Below, one piece after another: positions 35,925 through 47,953 of a stretch of 64,000 nt of DNA. The stretch is from Lytechinus variegatus. Taxonomy: Eukaryota > Echinodermata > Echinoidea > Temnopleuroida > Toxopneustidae. The position numbers were made by a program, and so were the translations under genes. Positions within the stretch are counted from its first letter, which is position 1, and each line of letters starts with the position of its first letter. The stretch lies in NCBI RefSeq assembly GCF_018143015.1, contig NC_054751.1, positions 15,981,292 through 16,045,291 of the forward strand. The letters run 5' to 3'. The notes below the pieces were generated by a model. That model saw nothing but the letters and a program-made list of their open reading frames with translations. It searched no databases and had not been told where the DNA came from.

Positions 35925-36633
35925 ATCTACGGACACAATGATAAGTCAAGACAGCCTTCTTTCGCCGTCACACAGAATGTCGGACGCCTATGACATCCCG
36001 GAGGACCGTCTCGTAGAAGAAGACATGAACAAAATAGACAACCAACCCCGCCCATCTACAATCGCAGAGAAGCAAGAATCGACATCTGCGCATATGGCCA
36101 TTACAGGAAACACCGATGACCAGTTTGTGAGCGAGGCTGATTCCCGTCCGATCAGCACCGGAAGTTGGACAGACGGCGGTCAAGGTAGCTTGCGTTTCAG
36201 CCGATCTGTCACGCCTCTGAAAGGCATACGCGCACCAGTGCGTTTAGCGGATGAATATCCGGAAACAATAACGGACAAACATTCTTCTGGTAGTGGTGTC
36301 CACCCGCCGTTTGTCGCGGATGATCTTTCGTCCGCGATCGGGATAGAAACCGGTGAGGAAGGCGGTTATGACAATCCGGTTATGGACCCGAGGGGAACCG
36401 TTATAGAGGAAGGGGAAGGAACTCATTGTGTAACGAGTCCAAAACATTCTCTGTCGCCTATCCCTCAGGGCAAAAGTGTCTCGCCTTCATCCGAAGGAAA
36501 CAGAAGACGACGGAGTTTGCGGTCTGGTACACGGACAGACAATAACAATTATTTATCCCCTGCAAAACGGAAAACAGCAATTACTCTTCATTCCAGTGGC
36601 TCACCAAGCAAGGCTAGTGTTTCGAAGGCATGA
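35925..36633 (+). CDS. Receptor guanylyl cyclase, last exon: long Ser/Pro-rich cytoplasmic tail
   Basis: The exon adds 235 codons after the catalytic domain, in frame with it (AT|A, Ile, across the junction), and ends at TGA 36631-36633. The protein segment starts STDTMISQDSLLSPSHRMSD and is rich in Ser, Pro, Asp and Glu, with no domain that I recognise; it is probably disordered. Clusters such as RRRRSLRSGT and several S-P pairs (LSPS, LSPI, VSPS, LSPAKRK) are plausible sites for basophilic and proline-directed kinases. Vertebrate natriuretic-peptide receptors lack such a tail, while retinal-type and many invertebrate receptor cyclases have one. The exon looks intact and has higher GC than its surroundings, as a used coding exon would. 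Confidence 0.85.
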
Positions 36634-39600
36634 CCCTTGCCAGAGTTCGGACCAAAGTTTGGATCAATATGACATTGGTTTAAAACACATCATCAAAGTA
36701 TTTCAAATGTGCAATTTATCAATGTTTCCAAAAACTAAGCAGGTGGACTTCGGTGTTGTTCAGTTTAGCACTTACCCTGCAAAAATGGTGAAAGTCACTA
36801 CACATTTTTATCCCTAGAATTAACCACTGCAGACATGTTAGATATGATTGCGCAAATTGATTTAAAGGTTTGATCCACCTATAGAGTAAAATAGCAGCTG
36901 TAAGAACACATGAAAATTCGCATTTTAAGGTTGAAAAGATTTTACGATACACATAGTTTTCAGAAATTTTGATATGGAAAAAAAAGGTTCCGAAATGCCT
37001 CCTGCATCCTCTCCGGCTGCGTAGGCCACAAGTGAAATCACTTTTTCTTTGTACTGACCATCCTCCCTCTCTGTCCAAGATAGTGACATCTTAGAGCAAG
37101 ATAACGTTTTATACAGATATTGATAGATAACTTGATATCTTTCTGGAAGGTACTCGAATAGACCTGCTTTGATCAAAAACCCCAAGTGCTTACGATTACA
37201 TGCTGAATATAGTACCACAATAGAGTGTTGTATATTTTTATATACTGGTAAAAATTGATATTTTTGGTAGTATTACCACGTGTGTGTTTACTATGTATTT
37301 TCTCAGTGTGTGTATTTGCAATATAATCATAATGGACTATTATCGTTGTTATGCCTTGAAGATGTATATCAAGACGAAGTGAATGGAGAATGTAGCTTGT
37401 ACCACAGTAAAGGATCAATCAGTTGAATTTGATGTACAAAAACATATCGCAAACCACTATCAAGCAGGGGTGTTCACACATACATAATAGCTCTTTCCAA
37501 TAGCCTAAACAGTGGAAAGTGTCGAGACTACATCTTCTTGTCATGTGGCATTCACACCTGAAAAGAAAACGGAATCCAAACGGACCGATGATAATGTCAT
37601 TGGAAATAACGTGAGATCTGTGATCGGTGTGTATTCGGTTTGGTTTAAGAGACTGCAGCATTGCCTGGCACCATTACCGTAGAGACAACAGGACTTCTCT
37701 TGCGACAACATGACAACCACCACAAAGGAAACATCCAGGCAGTCGCATGGGACAACTGTCCAGACTTTACGATGGCTACATGCATGTCATAGGACAAATG
37801 ATTCAACATATGCCTATAGAGGAAACGGTCCTTCAACTTCAGGAATATATGACTATATATGACTATGAGACTATGGTCTCATGGTCCAACTGCCCGCATG
37901 TGGCAACGACTCTAATGCAGATCCAAAATATAGAGCCAAAAAGTACATAGGACAACAGTCTTATATACCACAAGACGACAAGCATGTTTATATAGTACTA
38001 TTACATCGGGCAACGCCGCTATAGGACGACATCTGTGAGGACATATCCAAATTAAACTACATTAATATATATATAATGTATATATATATATGTATATACT
38101 CCTGAGAAGACGGAGTCCGTCGAAAATTCGAGGAAATAAAAACTATATTGGCTTTGAAAGCATTACCATTTATCTTCAGCATATTAATATATATATATAT
38201 ATAAATATAGGACGACAACTCCACTGAACAAAAACAGAATCCCATAGTCCATGTATATGATACAACCAAAGAAGCACAACCATGACAACTTCCGACACGC
38301 ATGACATGGACATATCAACCCAATCTACTCCAGACCGTTATTACCGAGGCAATCTAATGTGACAAGTTCAATAGAAAACAACATCGGCTATGAAATTATG
38401 CTGACTCTTGAGTGTTCCTATTTACCTCCGGCGGTGACTTATTGATTATCATACCTTGCCTGACATATCTTTGATGATTGGGACGGGGTGCAACTGCATT
38501 GTCCCGATGAGCAGCACACACTGTTACACAGTGAGGTTACAGTTATGACAGTGTGGGATACACTGTGAATCACATCATCTTTGAAGATTTTGATAGTGTT
38601 GTGAATCACAGCTTAACAATTTCTACTACTTGTTTCTGTTACTCCCGTAGGAACTCGGAAGGCAGCTCTTTGTCGGTAGAATGCCTAGCTGGTACATAAC
38701 AAATTACCTATGAAACATTTTACGTCTACTTTGATCAGTCGCTGTGGCTGACCATATAGACGACAGAAAATACTCTAAGGTCTTTTTTCCAAAGTGGAGT
38801 CAACGACAGAGCGGGGATTCGAACTCACAACGGTTATGAGTCCAATGCTCTAACCACTAGACCACAAGACCCAAACTGTGTGACGCTGTGTTTTGTTCAG
38901 CAATTTAACCCTAGTTGCAGTCTCCCCTTTTATTCCGTCGGTAAATTTCTGGTTCATGAACGGGTGATAATTTTCTAAATCTTTTTTTTCATTGGATTCG
39001 CTTCGATTCATTTGGTATGAAATGTTATGTTGTAAATTATTCATCTTCGATACTTCGAGTCGATACAGAAAGGGACATTGATACAAATTTAGAATCTATG
39101 AATTATGACACTCACGCATAGTAAACTGAATTTAACAAGGTGATGCTTTTTCAGTTTTTTTAAAGTTTCTTTGTTTACGTTTGACACTTCGTATTTCCCC
39201 TTTTCACATTCTTATCTTGATAATATTGATTTTCATGATGTTCTTAAAAAAGATAGGAGGAGAGTAAGCCACAGACCGTAGTTTTTTATTTTATGTTAGC
39301 CGGTATACAGTTAGAAAACATGTTTATAAAGTGTGCCTTAATTGTGTATATGATGTATGTGAATTATGTGCAATAATAAAGAATCAGCTCGACATTCGTC
39401 AAAAATTTAGTTGTTCCAATTCACGTGCCAGTTAAGAAATTAGTTATCACAAATCGGGTACAGGAATTTATTGTCAAAGCGAGGATTATATGAGTATTTT
39501 AGTTGAAGTTATAATTGCAGATTATTATGATCCATGTTTTGAAGCATTCGATATATCATACTGAATATTTTACCAGTTGTGAGATTACGGTAATCGATGA

Positions 39601-39699
39601 TAAATTTGCACTGGGAACAACATTTAAATGTATTGAACGACAGCAACGAGAGGCGTTCCAAACCAACCGTGTGTCCTTCGGATACAGTGTTGATTATCT
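36634..39699. other. 3' flank of the receptor cyclase and intergenic sequence
   Basis: No definite poly(A) site could be assigned; an AATAAA occurs far downstream near 39374. The stretch includes AT dinucleotide tracts (about 38063-38098 and 38187-38208). Between them is a hairpin GACGGAGTCCGTCG followed by GGAAATAAAA (about 38108-38140), which may be the 3' end of an old retroelement. No further gene is supported. Confidence 0.4.
38803..38877 (-). repeat. tRNA-like SINE head or tRNA pseudogene
   Basis: On the minus strand the A box TGGTCTAGTGG and the B box GAGTTCGAATCCC are at tRNA spacing, with GGACTCATAACC in the anticodon position. The acceptor arms do not pair well, which argues against a working tRNA gene. 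Confidence 0.5.
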
Positions 39700-39825
39700 G
39701 GGTCCCGTAACACAAAGGTTAGCGATTAATCCTACGCTTGATTTTCACGATCATTTGTAGTTAATGCGATCAATCGTTTGAAAAAATATTCTAAGACGAT
39801 TGTTATATTTTGTGTTACGGGCCCC
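39700..39825. mobile_element. MITE with CCCGTAACACAAAG ends, complete copy
   Basis: Left GGGTCCCGTAACACAAAGGT and right TTTTGTGTTACGGGCCC are inverted repeats. The interior has AGCGATTAATCC and ATGCGATCAATCG. It abuts a second, different element at 39827. Confidence 0.8.
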
Positions 39826-39826
39826 T

Positions 39827-40103
39827 GGGCCCCATCTTACAAAGAGTTACTACTGTTGATCCAATCATCCACAACTATGGAAAGCCAGCAACGTCAACAT
39901 CTAAAGCACGCGTTTGTTCAAATTATTTTCTAGATGTGACGTATAGTCATACATTCATAGTTTCCTTGAAATTGAGAGTGCTTCTTTTTGTTTACAAAAT
40001 ATGTAGTGGAAATGTCTTAAAGAAAACAATGTCTTGAAGAAAACATTGATGGCGTTCCATAGTTGCGATTGATCGGATCATGTAACTCTTTGTGAGACGG
40101 GGC
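39827..40103. mobile_element. MITE with GGCCCCATCTTACAAAGAGT ends
   Basis: The left end GGGCCCCATCTTACAAAGAG and the right end CTCTTTGTGAGACGGGGC are inverted repeats. The next inner parts GATCCAATCATCCACAACTATGG and CCATAGTTGCGATTGATCGGATC also pair. There is no coding capacity. Confidence 0.75.
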
Positions 40104-41419
40104 TATAGCTAATTATTTGTGTGAGCGTAGCATGATTTCACTAATGCTGAAAGCAGATTAAACATTATAGTCACTTTCCAAAAAGATATTTTAATTATTA
40201 TTTTTGTATGTTACTTGCCAAATCACTTTGAATGTTTTTCATAATCGGATAGCGCATAACCTATTTCACAAGCACCACGCGTTTTCAATCAATGATGTAT
40301 AATATGATAAAACTGTTTGCCAATGTTTTGAGCTAGGTTGCAATATTAGAGCCGAGTATTGTTTAAAACTGTCACTTTTTATTAAAAAAAATTAAAGAAA
40401 ATTAGATTAAGAATGAATTTTGTTAAAGGAAATTGTTTTTTTAAGTATTGAACAATAAAAGAGAGTTGTGTCTTCGTCCGGAGCGGGAAGGGAGTGCTCG
40501 ATTTATGTTCGGGTTATACCCTATAGAACTATTACAGACATAATATCATGGGGAAAATGACATCATTCAAACTGGAAATAGATTTTTTATGATTCCAAAC
40601 CTTCTGATAAATCATGTCCGCATGCAGTGTGTTTAAATTTGATTTAACGAATTTAGTTTCAAAGGTTACGAACTCAACAGTTTGGTGCATTAGCCCGTTA
40701 TTTGTCTATGTAAAGAATGCCATCTACAAAATTCTAACTATATATAAAAATGGTGAAGTATAAAGCTGACTTCAAAAGTATAGTATTTTTCATTTTTTAG
40801 TTCAGCCGTACATAAATGACATATTTTTCATATACTTATCTTTATGCCTACTGTTAAAGCGTGTAGAATGGTTATGATGTTTAATTGATTTAAAGAAATA
40901 TATATGTATAATGGGGTCTTCATTTCAGATGTCCTTTGTATAATTCTATTTTATTATAAATACATGATATGTGGAGTAATATATAAAAAGGAAGTGCACT
41001 CTTGCACCAATAAATTCCAACTTTTTTTTATTGTACTAAATCAAGTCTTGTTTTGTTTGTTGGCTTTCATAAAACCTGTATATTAAGAGAGGTTGTGATT
41101 TTCCATGAAGCTATGCATAGCTTAAGATCATAACTTCAAAATGACTTGAAATGGGGGAAACAAGAATTGTATCCCCTCCCCAAAAAAGACGGTGTGTCAT
41201 AATTATGACATGATTAAAAGTAATGTATCTTGTAATTAAAGTTGTTTATTTTTTCAACCAAAAATTCTTTCTTTTTTTTACGGAGATAAATGTCGGAGAT
41301 TGAAACAAATTAATGTCGACTGACCACAAACGGAACCGTTCATTTACGTGTTGAAATATTGCGAAACGTATAGTAGGCCTTTTTGTGATGTGAAATGTCT
41401 TTCTGAAATATTATGGAAA
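40104..41419. other. AT-rich intergenic sequence
   Basis: No supported gene or RNA. Confidence 0.45.
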
Positions 41420-41560
41420 AGGGGCCGCGGAAGCGGGGGGACTTCAGCCCCCTCCCCCACTTTTTTCCAAAACCGTGTGCAAAAAACGTAAAAATTACCA
41501 TATGATTGAGATTTTTTGCATGGTCAGCCCCCCCCCTTTGAAAACCGTTCCGCGGCCCCT
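41420..41560. mobile_element. Small TIR element with GGGGCCGCGGAA ends
   Basis: Left AGGGGCCGCGGAAGCGG and right ACCGTTCCGCGGCCCCT are inverted. The interior has C runs and TTTTTTCCAAAACCG mirrored by TTTGAAAACCG. A relict of the right end recurs at about 58688-58727 (TTTCAAAACCGTTCCGCG). Confidence 0.65.
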
Positions 41561-42003
41561 GATTGACAGGAACACGTGATGAGCAGTGACCAAGTCGGGT
41601 GTGTGATTCTTTCCGACATCGAAAACAGTGGCTCGCGCTAAAAGTTGCTCGTTTGGCTGTTCATTTTAATAATTAAACTTTTTTTTCAATTTGTATTATT
41701 TCATTTTCTTCCTTTTTACGCTTGCTAAATGTACTCTGATGGGACGCGCCCCTTGCCCAAACAAGATACACCACAGTATTTCCCTCGAATAAACTATCGA
41801 CGCAATGATGAGATTCTTTTATCAATTGTGATCAATCCGGATCAATCTGTGGCTACTTACCCGTCATCATTCTCTTGAATTTGTATGAACGATATTCTCT
41901 CTGTGTTACAATAATCTCAATAAATTTCTTTTTTTTTATAGCGCACAATATAGGCACTATCCTATACGCCCATCCCACAGTCTTGTTTATGTCCATGGAT
42001 GCC

Positions 42004-42067
42004 TCCTCATCTCTCTCTCTCCCTCTCTCTTTCTTTCTTTCCGCCTGTCTGTCTTTCTTTTTCTTTT

Positions 42068-42103
<36 letters not shown>

Positions 42104-42215
42104 TTTTCCTTCCTTCCTTTTTTCTTTCTTTTCTTTTGTCCTTTACTTGTTTATCTCTCGTTCTTTCTCCCTCTCTTTCCTCCCCTTCCCTCTCTAACCT
42201 CTTCTCGCCTCTGAA
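42004..42215. repeat. Pyrimidine-rich (CTTT)n microsatellite
   Basis: It is a long run of CT and CTTT units. Both strands show long open frames that are purely compositional. Confidence 0.9.
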
Positions 42216-43575
42216 TCGCTTCTGTATATATTCTCCAATTATATTCAAATACACTGCAAACAAGCTCTATATACTCATCATGAATATTAGCTTAATTAGT
42301 GAGTAAAATAATATAGTTCTTATATTCTCGAGAAGATACGATGTTATTATTTTTTTTCTTTAAATAGTTTATTTAACTAAACAAAAATAAGCTATATCTT
42401 TTACAAATTATTCCTGTAAATAAATACATCTTCAGTACTTTCCTCAAACCAAGCTACAAATGCGTATTCTATAATTTACCTTATAAAGCATTCATAGATA
42501 AAAAAAACCAACTTTGCAAATGTTACAATATCAGCACCCTTTCGGGGTGCAGTCTTGCACCCTTGATAAATTTTTGGTTTATTTGTGCACCCGGAAATGC
42601 CCGCATAATCTAGTGCACCTTGATCGGTGCGAAAATATTTCCAAAACAAAACATAGCCCTGTTACAAGTGGAGATTCTGCGTATCTTATTTACCAGGTAG
42701 CACGCCCTGGAAATCAGGTTGACAATAAAAAAAGTGATTGTTCCCAAATGACAGAGATTTGGGAGCAATAACCCCTTTTGGTCATTTTTTATCAACATTT
42801 TTCTTTACGAAAATCACTTTAAAAAATACCCCAGGACCCACTAATTAAAAATTGTTCCCATGGCCAGGGCATTGGCAACGGGCTCCTGATTTCTGTAGCG
42901 TGCAAATTTTGAAGTTTATCAAGATTTAGTATATTTCAATTAATCTATAAATACCTTACTCCCTATAAACCCTCCTACATTACAAAGCCGTTAGAACACA
43001 CGAATCAATCGTTGATGCAATACATATAAACGAAAAATGTTTGTAAGGATCATCTTGCAGATTTGCACTTATACTATCCGGATAAAAGGCGACACCTCAC
43101 TAAATTGTGCTTTCATCCGCCAAATCCGATGGACATTGAGATATTATCATATAACAACAAAATTCTTAATCAACTAAATCACTAAATTCCTTCTATAATT
43201 TGTACTACTTCATATACTAAAACTTGCGGGGAGATATCCTGACTTCGAGTTGTAAACTTGACTCAAAATAACATAATAATACAAGCCGTGATTACACAAC
43301 ACGATTAGCCATATCTTTACCAAAAGATCTCCACAATTATTTCAAAATTAACGTAAAGGCAAAATGGCTAATCGCCAATGGAATTACCACGATTAATGTC
43401 AGCAAAGGTCAAATGATCCCAGTTATAGTAGTCCCAACAATGCCTAGAAAAGAAGTCAAGGAAATAGATCCATTGAAATAAATTTGAAAATAAGACTATT
43501 TATGGTTTGATTTACAGAGACAAGTTAGGAGATGATGCGATTCAGAGATGCCTTTTACCCAAGGTCAAAGACCAT
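42216..43575. other. AT-rich intergenic sequence
   Basis: Around 42530-42630 the phrase GTGCA(C) recurs (CGGGGTGCAGTCTTGCACCC; TTTGTGCACCC; TAGTGCACC), perhaps part of a degenerate repeat. Nothing else is seen. Confidence 0.4.
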
Positions 43576-43886
43576 GGGCCCCGTATTCTGAAGTCAGGTT
43601 TAACTGAGACTCAGGTTTAAAGTTGTGGTTTAAGTATGGGAAGCCAAAACTATCATTTTTTTATTAAATTGTACGTTTCTTATGTTTACTGTGCTCTTTC
43701 CTGATTCATCGATGGTAAAGACTATAATCTATATATACTTCCTAGACAATTATGACAGATTTGAGAACCAAATGAGCTGAAATATTATATCTCTACCGAT
43801 AGTGATTTATGTAGCAATTGGCTGTCCATACTTAAACCACAACTTAACCTGAGTTTAAGTTAAACCCTACTTCAGAATACGGGCCC
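43576..43886. mobile_element. MITE with CTGAAGTCAGGTTTAA ends (copy 2)
   Basis: GGGCCCCGTATTCTGAAGTC at the left is inverted at the right as ACTTCAGAATACGGGCCC. Subterminal arms GGTTTAAAGTTGTGGTTTAAG and CTTAAACCACAACTTAACC pair. The interior matches the 15973-16247 copy in the opposite orientation. Confidence 0.8.
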
Positions 43887-44318
43887 ATACGTTCTTCCGC
43901 CATTCGTCTTTTTCACCTATATTAAGTCACGGTTAGTTAGCATAGCCAGAAAGTCATGATGCTTTGTATTGTGTGTTCAAAACGAACATACCAGTAATGT
44001 CACACAAACGATGGACCTAGTAGGTCTATGCACAAACCGATCCAAACCGACCGATGGTGTATCATTCGAGAAAAACGTAAAACACAAGATCGGTTTGAGA
44101 CTGTATGGTTGGTGGAAAGGCAACATGACGTATAATTGCTATGTCAGGCAAATGCCGATGTAGGCTTATGTCGCGGTGTGACCGAGTGTAATCAAGTTAG
44201 CGACAAAGCCAGCTCGGGCTCTAGACATGTATATAAGTCACACATAGCCTCATTAAGACATTTAACTGTAGAAAAATAACTTGCTTGCAACTATCAATAC
44301 AGATAAAAAAATCAAAGC
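43887..44318. other. Short intergenic stretch downstream of the minus-strand gene
   Basis: Nothing supported beyond the 3' flank of the gene ending at 44324. Confidence 0.4.
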
Positions 44319-44324
44319 TTTATT
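44319..44324 (-). terminator. Poly(A) signal AATAAA overlapping the stop codon
   Basis: On the minus strand the sequence is TTC TAA ATAAAG: the last two bases of the stop codon plus the next base begin an AATAAA hexamer just past the coding end. If used, the 3' untranslated region would be only a few tens of bases. Confidence 0.55.
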
Positions 44325-44621
44325 TAGAAGTGGTCGCTCCTCACAATCGAGCTAACTCCGTGCATCGTTTCGTTGTGCCGTTGGAAGACGTTCGCGCAGG
44401 GGGACTGGAACACGTGACCAACCAATTTCTGGATGTCGACGGATAATCCGTTCGGTCGTGGCATCGAATCGGTTTTGACTTGGTAAGGCTGGTAGCTGGT
44501 GGTCAACGGGATGAGCTGGAAGACTTCGGAGGTTTGTGCAGGGATGGAGTCGGCGTGCTGGGTGAAGGTGTGGCTGAAACTCTGCGCACACACCACGGCA
44601 ATCCGCTGTGAAGAATTCGAT
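44324..44621 (-). CDS. Unknown protein, exon 2 (C-terminal half)
   Basis: After the acceptor CTCATCCTCCCAG the exon continues the frame left open by the 50.6-50.9 kb exon (AG|A, Arg). It reads SNSSQRIAVVCAQSFSHTF, then TQHADSIPAQ, and a Pro/Gln-rich middle, ending SSIVRSDHF before TAA. With exon 1 the total is 621 bases, exactly 206 residues plus stop. I recognise no domain. Exon GC is clearly above the flanks, and the splice phase and the adjacent poly(A) signal support a real gene. It has no membrane helix and only three Cys. Confidence 0.7.
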
Positions 44622-45195
44622 CTGGGAGGATGAGTGAAAACAAGGTGGGAGAATCTTTACAAAATTGAAAAAAAAAACATGTTTTAAGCGAGGTCAGGCA
44701 ATTTATTGTATCTAATAAGCTTCTTAATTGCATTTTACTCGACGAGATGGAGAGATATTTTTATCATGTTAAGTCAACGTATACATGTCGACTTACATGT
44801 AGGTACGCCACTGCCCGAGATATAGACAGGGTAGTCATTACGTAAATTCATTGCATCAAGACTGAACTACGAATACCTTTATATTCAGTTTATTTGTGTT
44901 TTTCTAACTTGACATTATCAAAATATCGTTAAGTCGTTGAATTCAAAAAATAAACTTGAGGGTCAAAATTAACGAAAAATAAACTAAAATAAAAGGGTAA
45001 CTTATTGTATTTATAAAACGGACAATCGGATTGTTGTATTGCATTAAACTTTTAATTTGAGCTTGAACAATACAAGCCAGCATAATGTTTGGCGGTTCTT
45101 AATGCTCAGTAACACCAACAAAACTAACTCCAAAACCATCGATGATGAATTTCGTTCATAATAACGTAACAGAAACTGTCGGTCTGGAGTCAATG

Positions 45196-45390
45196 TGCCT
45201 TTTCACACGTGAATCTTGAATCATCATTATAATGATGATTGCTATTGTAATCGTGTGTGATTAGCGTATGTGATTCTAATCATGTTCTCGTTTGGTTTCA
45301 CACGCGCTAAATATCCGTCATCACTCATCAGCCTTATTTTTCACTGGAATCATCATTCAAATTGCGATATTTTACCGTCTGAAAAGGCCA
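45196..45390. mobile_element. Possible small foldback element
   Basis: Left GCCTTTTCACACG is roughly inverted at the right as CGTCTGAAAAGGC. AATCATCATTATAATGATGATT forms a perfect palindrome at the left, and GGAATCATCATTC recurs at the right. Ends are imperfect. Confidence 0.4.
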
Positions 45391-46318
45391 AAAATCACCT
45401 GTATGGCCGAGCATACATTCTGATTTCTTTTTTTTTTCTTCGGAAGAGGATTAAACTTTCGTCAGTCAGTTAAGCCATTTACGATTATCACCCCACCCTT
45501 GTCGGTGGTTTTACGATATAGTGAATAGAATAGTCTGTGGTGTATTGAAAGCAATGAGTCGAGGAGCAACTTAGAAAATAGAAAATACAAAAAAGTATAA
45601 AAAGACTTACAAGGTCGATATCCTCAATACAAAGCGATAGCAAAGATTTTAAAAAGACCTTGGTGATGTCTTTTATAGCATGTCCAATTGTCCAAGTGTT
45701 GGCCTTTAATCATCATCATATAAGAAGTACAAAAGCTTCTTTTGTAAAAGAGTGACCCAACAGGAAGGGCTAACCATGAAAACACATCATCAAACGACGT
45801 ATTTTACGATATTCTCAAACTCGTCATATATGTATGGGGGGCTTCTGGAGCACTTGCCCTAACAAAATGTCCACCCCAACCCCCCCCCCCCAAAAAAAAA
45901 AAGAAAGAAAGAAAGAAAGAAATGAAAAGAAAAGAAAGAAATGGAAAGGGAAAATGAGAAGTAAAGTACGGCTGAATATCGTAATGACTTATGTTTCATA
46001 ACAGCATGTAAATCTAAGCCTATCACAATTCGGTACAGTCACTATACACGGCTGAGGTGGTGGTCTCTATATGCACGGTAACAAAATCAGTTCGTCACAC
46101 TGCTGTCATAATAAAGAAATATAAATATGGCTATTGTTATAGACTCATCATCATAGGTGACCTGACATTGACTGGTATATGACAAAATTCCTTTTCAAAC
46201 TTCGGAAACAATAACCGTCCTCCTGACTTTAAATAATGTAAACTTTGCACTTTACTCGCAGCATTCTTGTCTAAAGCAAATATTGGACATTTCGCGTCAT
46301 GTCAATACTGATTTGCAG

Positions 46319-46531
46319 GGGCGGTGCTACAGTTGTGTGGGTATGGGTGTGAGCGCCCCTCCGTTTTTTCTGGGAGACAGAAAAAGTAAGAACGAAGAAA
46401 GAAGAATGAAATACCAGATAGAGCCGATCTATAGGCCGCTTTATATTACCCCCGCCCTATGATTCTTATAGTTGAGATGGGGAGAAAATGATGCGATCTT
46501 GTCCTCTAATCAAAGAACCCTGGCGCCGCCC
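46319..46531. mobile_element. Degenerate TIR element with GGGGCGG ends
   Basis: GGGGCGGTGCTACAG at the left is mirrored by CTGGCGCCGCCCC at the right. The inside has purine-rich and GCGCCCCTCC segments. No target duplication can be seen. Confidence 0.4.
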
Positions 46532-47953
46532 CGTGTATTTTCCAATAACACTGTAAGAATGAAAGCGTTCATACGTGTGCAACATGTACAGTGAAGTTTT
46601 AGAGTTCGAGCATCAACATTAACCCAAAGTTGAACGAATTGGAGCTGTGAGTGCACCTTGTTTTCACGTAAATGATTTTTAAGAGTTTTGTGTTATCTAT
46701 TTTTTTTTCTTTTTTGTCTTAGAGAACTCATGCCATAATTTATTTTGTAATTTGTATGTATTTTTTTTTTACCAATACATATTTTTTCATTTATCGAAAT
46801 ATCAACAACAGTGATGTGTGTCAAAAACATGCAAATTTACGATTAAATGACCCGTAGATTATTTCAAATTCTTATTCAAATCAAATCATATTTGAAAATA
46901 GTTGCGAATTGTGTTTTATGACGATTTTCAATATTGATTTTTTTCCACTTTTATGACTATCACGGTTTGTGCATCAACCCACATGTGAAATATGAAATGA
47001 AAGTTTTATTTGTAACAATACCCGTCAAGAATTTGGCGAATAATAATATTCCTTTCTTGAAGCGAATACAGGTAACACATTGGTGGAAATTCTCGGAAGG
47101 AGCCATGCATGTTGTGCTTCAAAGGGTGGATTCATGCGTTACAAGAAATGGAATATACACGATATGGATAAATGGGTTCCATTTTTTTTTCTACAAGGAA
47201 AAAAAGGATGGAAGATGGTGCAGAAGTCGTTTAGTGTTGGAATGGGTAGTCCAACACCATAAGGGGGTGTGAAATTCTATTATAGAGAAATCGAGAATGT
47301 GTACGAAACAAGAAAGAGAGAGAGACAGACATACACTATCTTGAGAATCTTATCCAAATTAACATTTTTTACATGTCATTGTGTTTAAACCAGCAAACGA
47401 ATGTATATCTTTTACGGAATAATTTTGTTGAACATCTTTGGGTCAAAATCAATAATATTTCAAATGGTAAGAAAGAAGGCCTGCATTCTGCCTCTTCGTG
47501 TAAACATCCATTTTCCCACTTCCATCCACTTCAAGATTCTTTACAATGCACATAACACACAAGAGTATATTAAGAAGAATTGAATATAGAGAGCATTATA
47601 ATGTCAGTATTCCCAAGACTGTTTGCTAATCCACTCCAAATCCACTTTAAATCAGACACGGACGGAAGAAACGATTGTCGATTCAAATCGGATTTCACAG
47701 ATTGGCAATATTTGTATTGACCCTACCAACAAAGGCGGACGAGTTCTCCTTTTGTCCCGTCAACGCAAAAAAGAGTGTGGACATTGTCCCTCGATCTCTC
47801 TACTTTTAAACTCCCGAATATTATACACAACGTATGTATATCCATTGATGCACCGGAGTAATATCCCCGGCCATATACATGATATATGAGACATTTAAAG
47901 CAATATAAATAAAACTTTTAACTTTGTACATCTCTAGTGGAGTGGTGGAAGCA

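Noticed and set aside
36476-36817. Frame overlapping the cyclase tail with a later VQFSTYPAKMV segment
   Set aside because: It is the second frame of the last cyclase exon and its 3' flank; the tail frame is fixed by splice phase.
38803-38877. Possible functional tRNA-Met gene on the minus strand
   Set aside because: The A and B boxes and CAT at the anticodon position are present, but the acceptor and T stems do not pair as a working tRNA needs.
41853-42306. Long frames on both strands (Phe/Leu/Ser-rich and Lys/Glu-rich)
   Set aside because: Purely due to the (CTTT)n tract.
46934-47272. 112-codon plus-strand frame
   Set aside because: AT-rich, no splice sites of note, no recognised motif.
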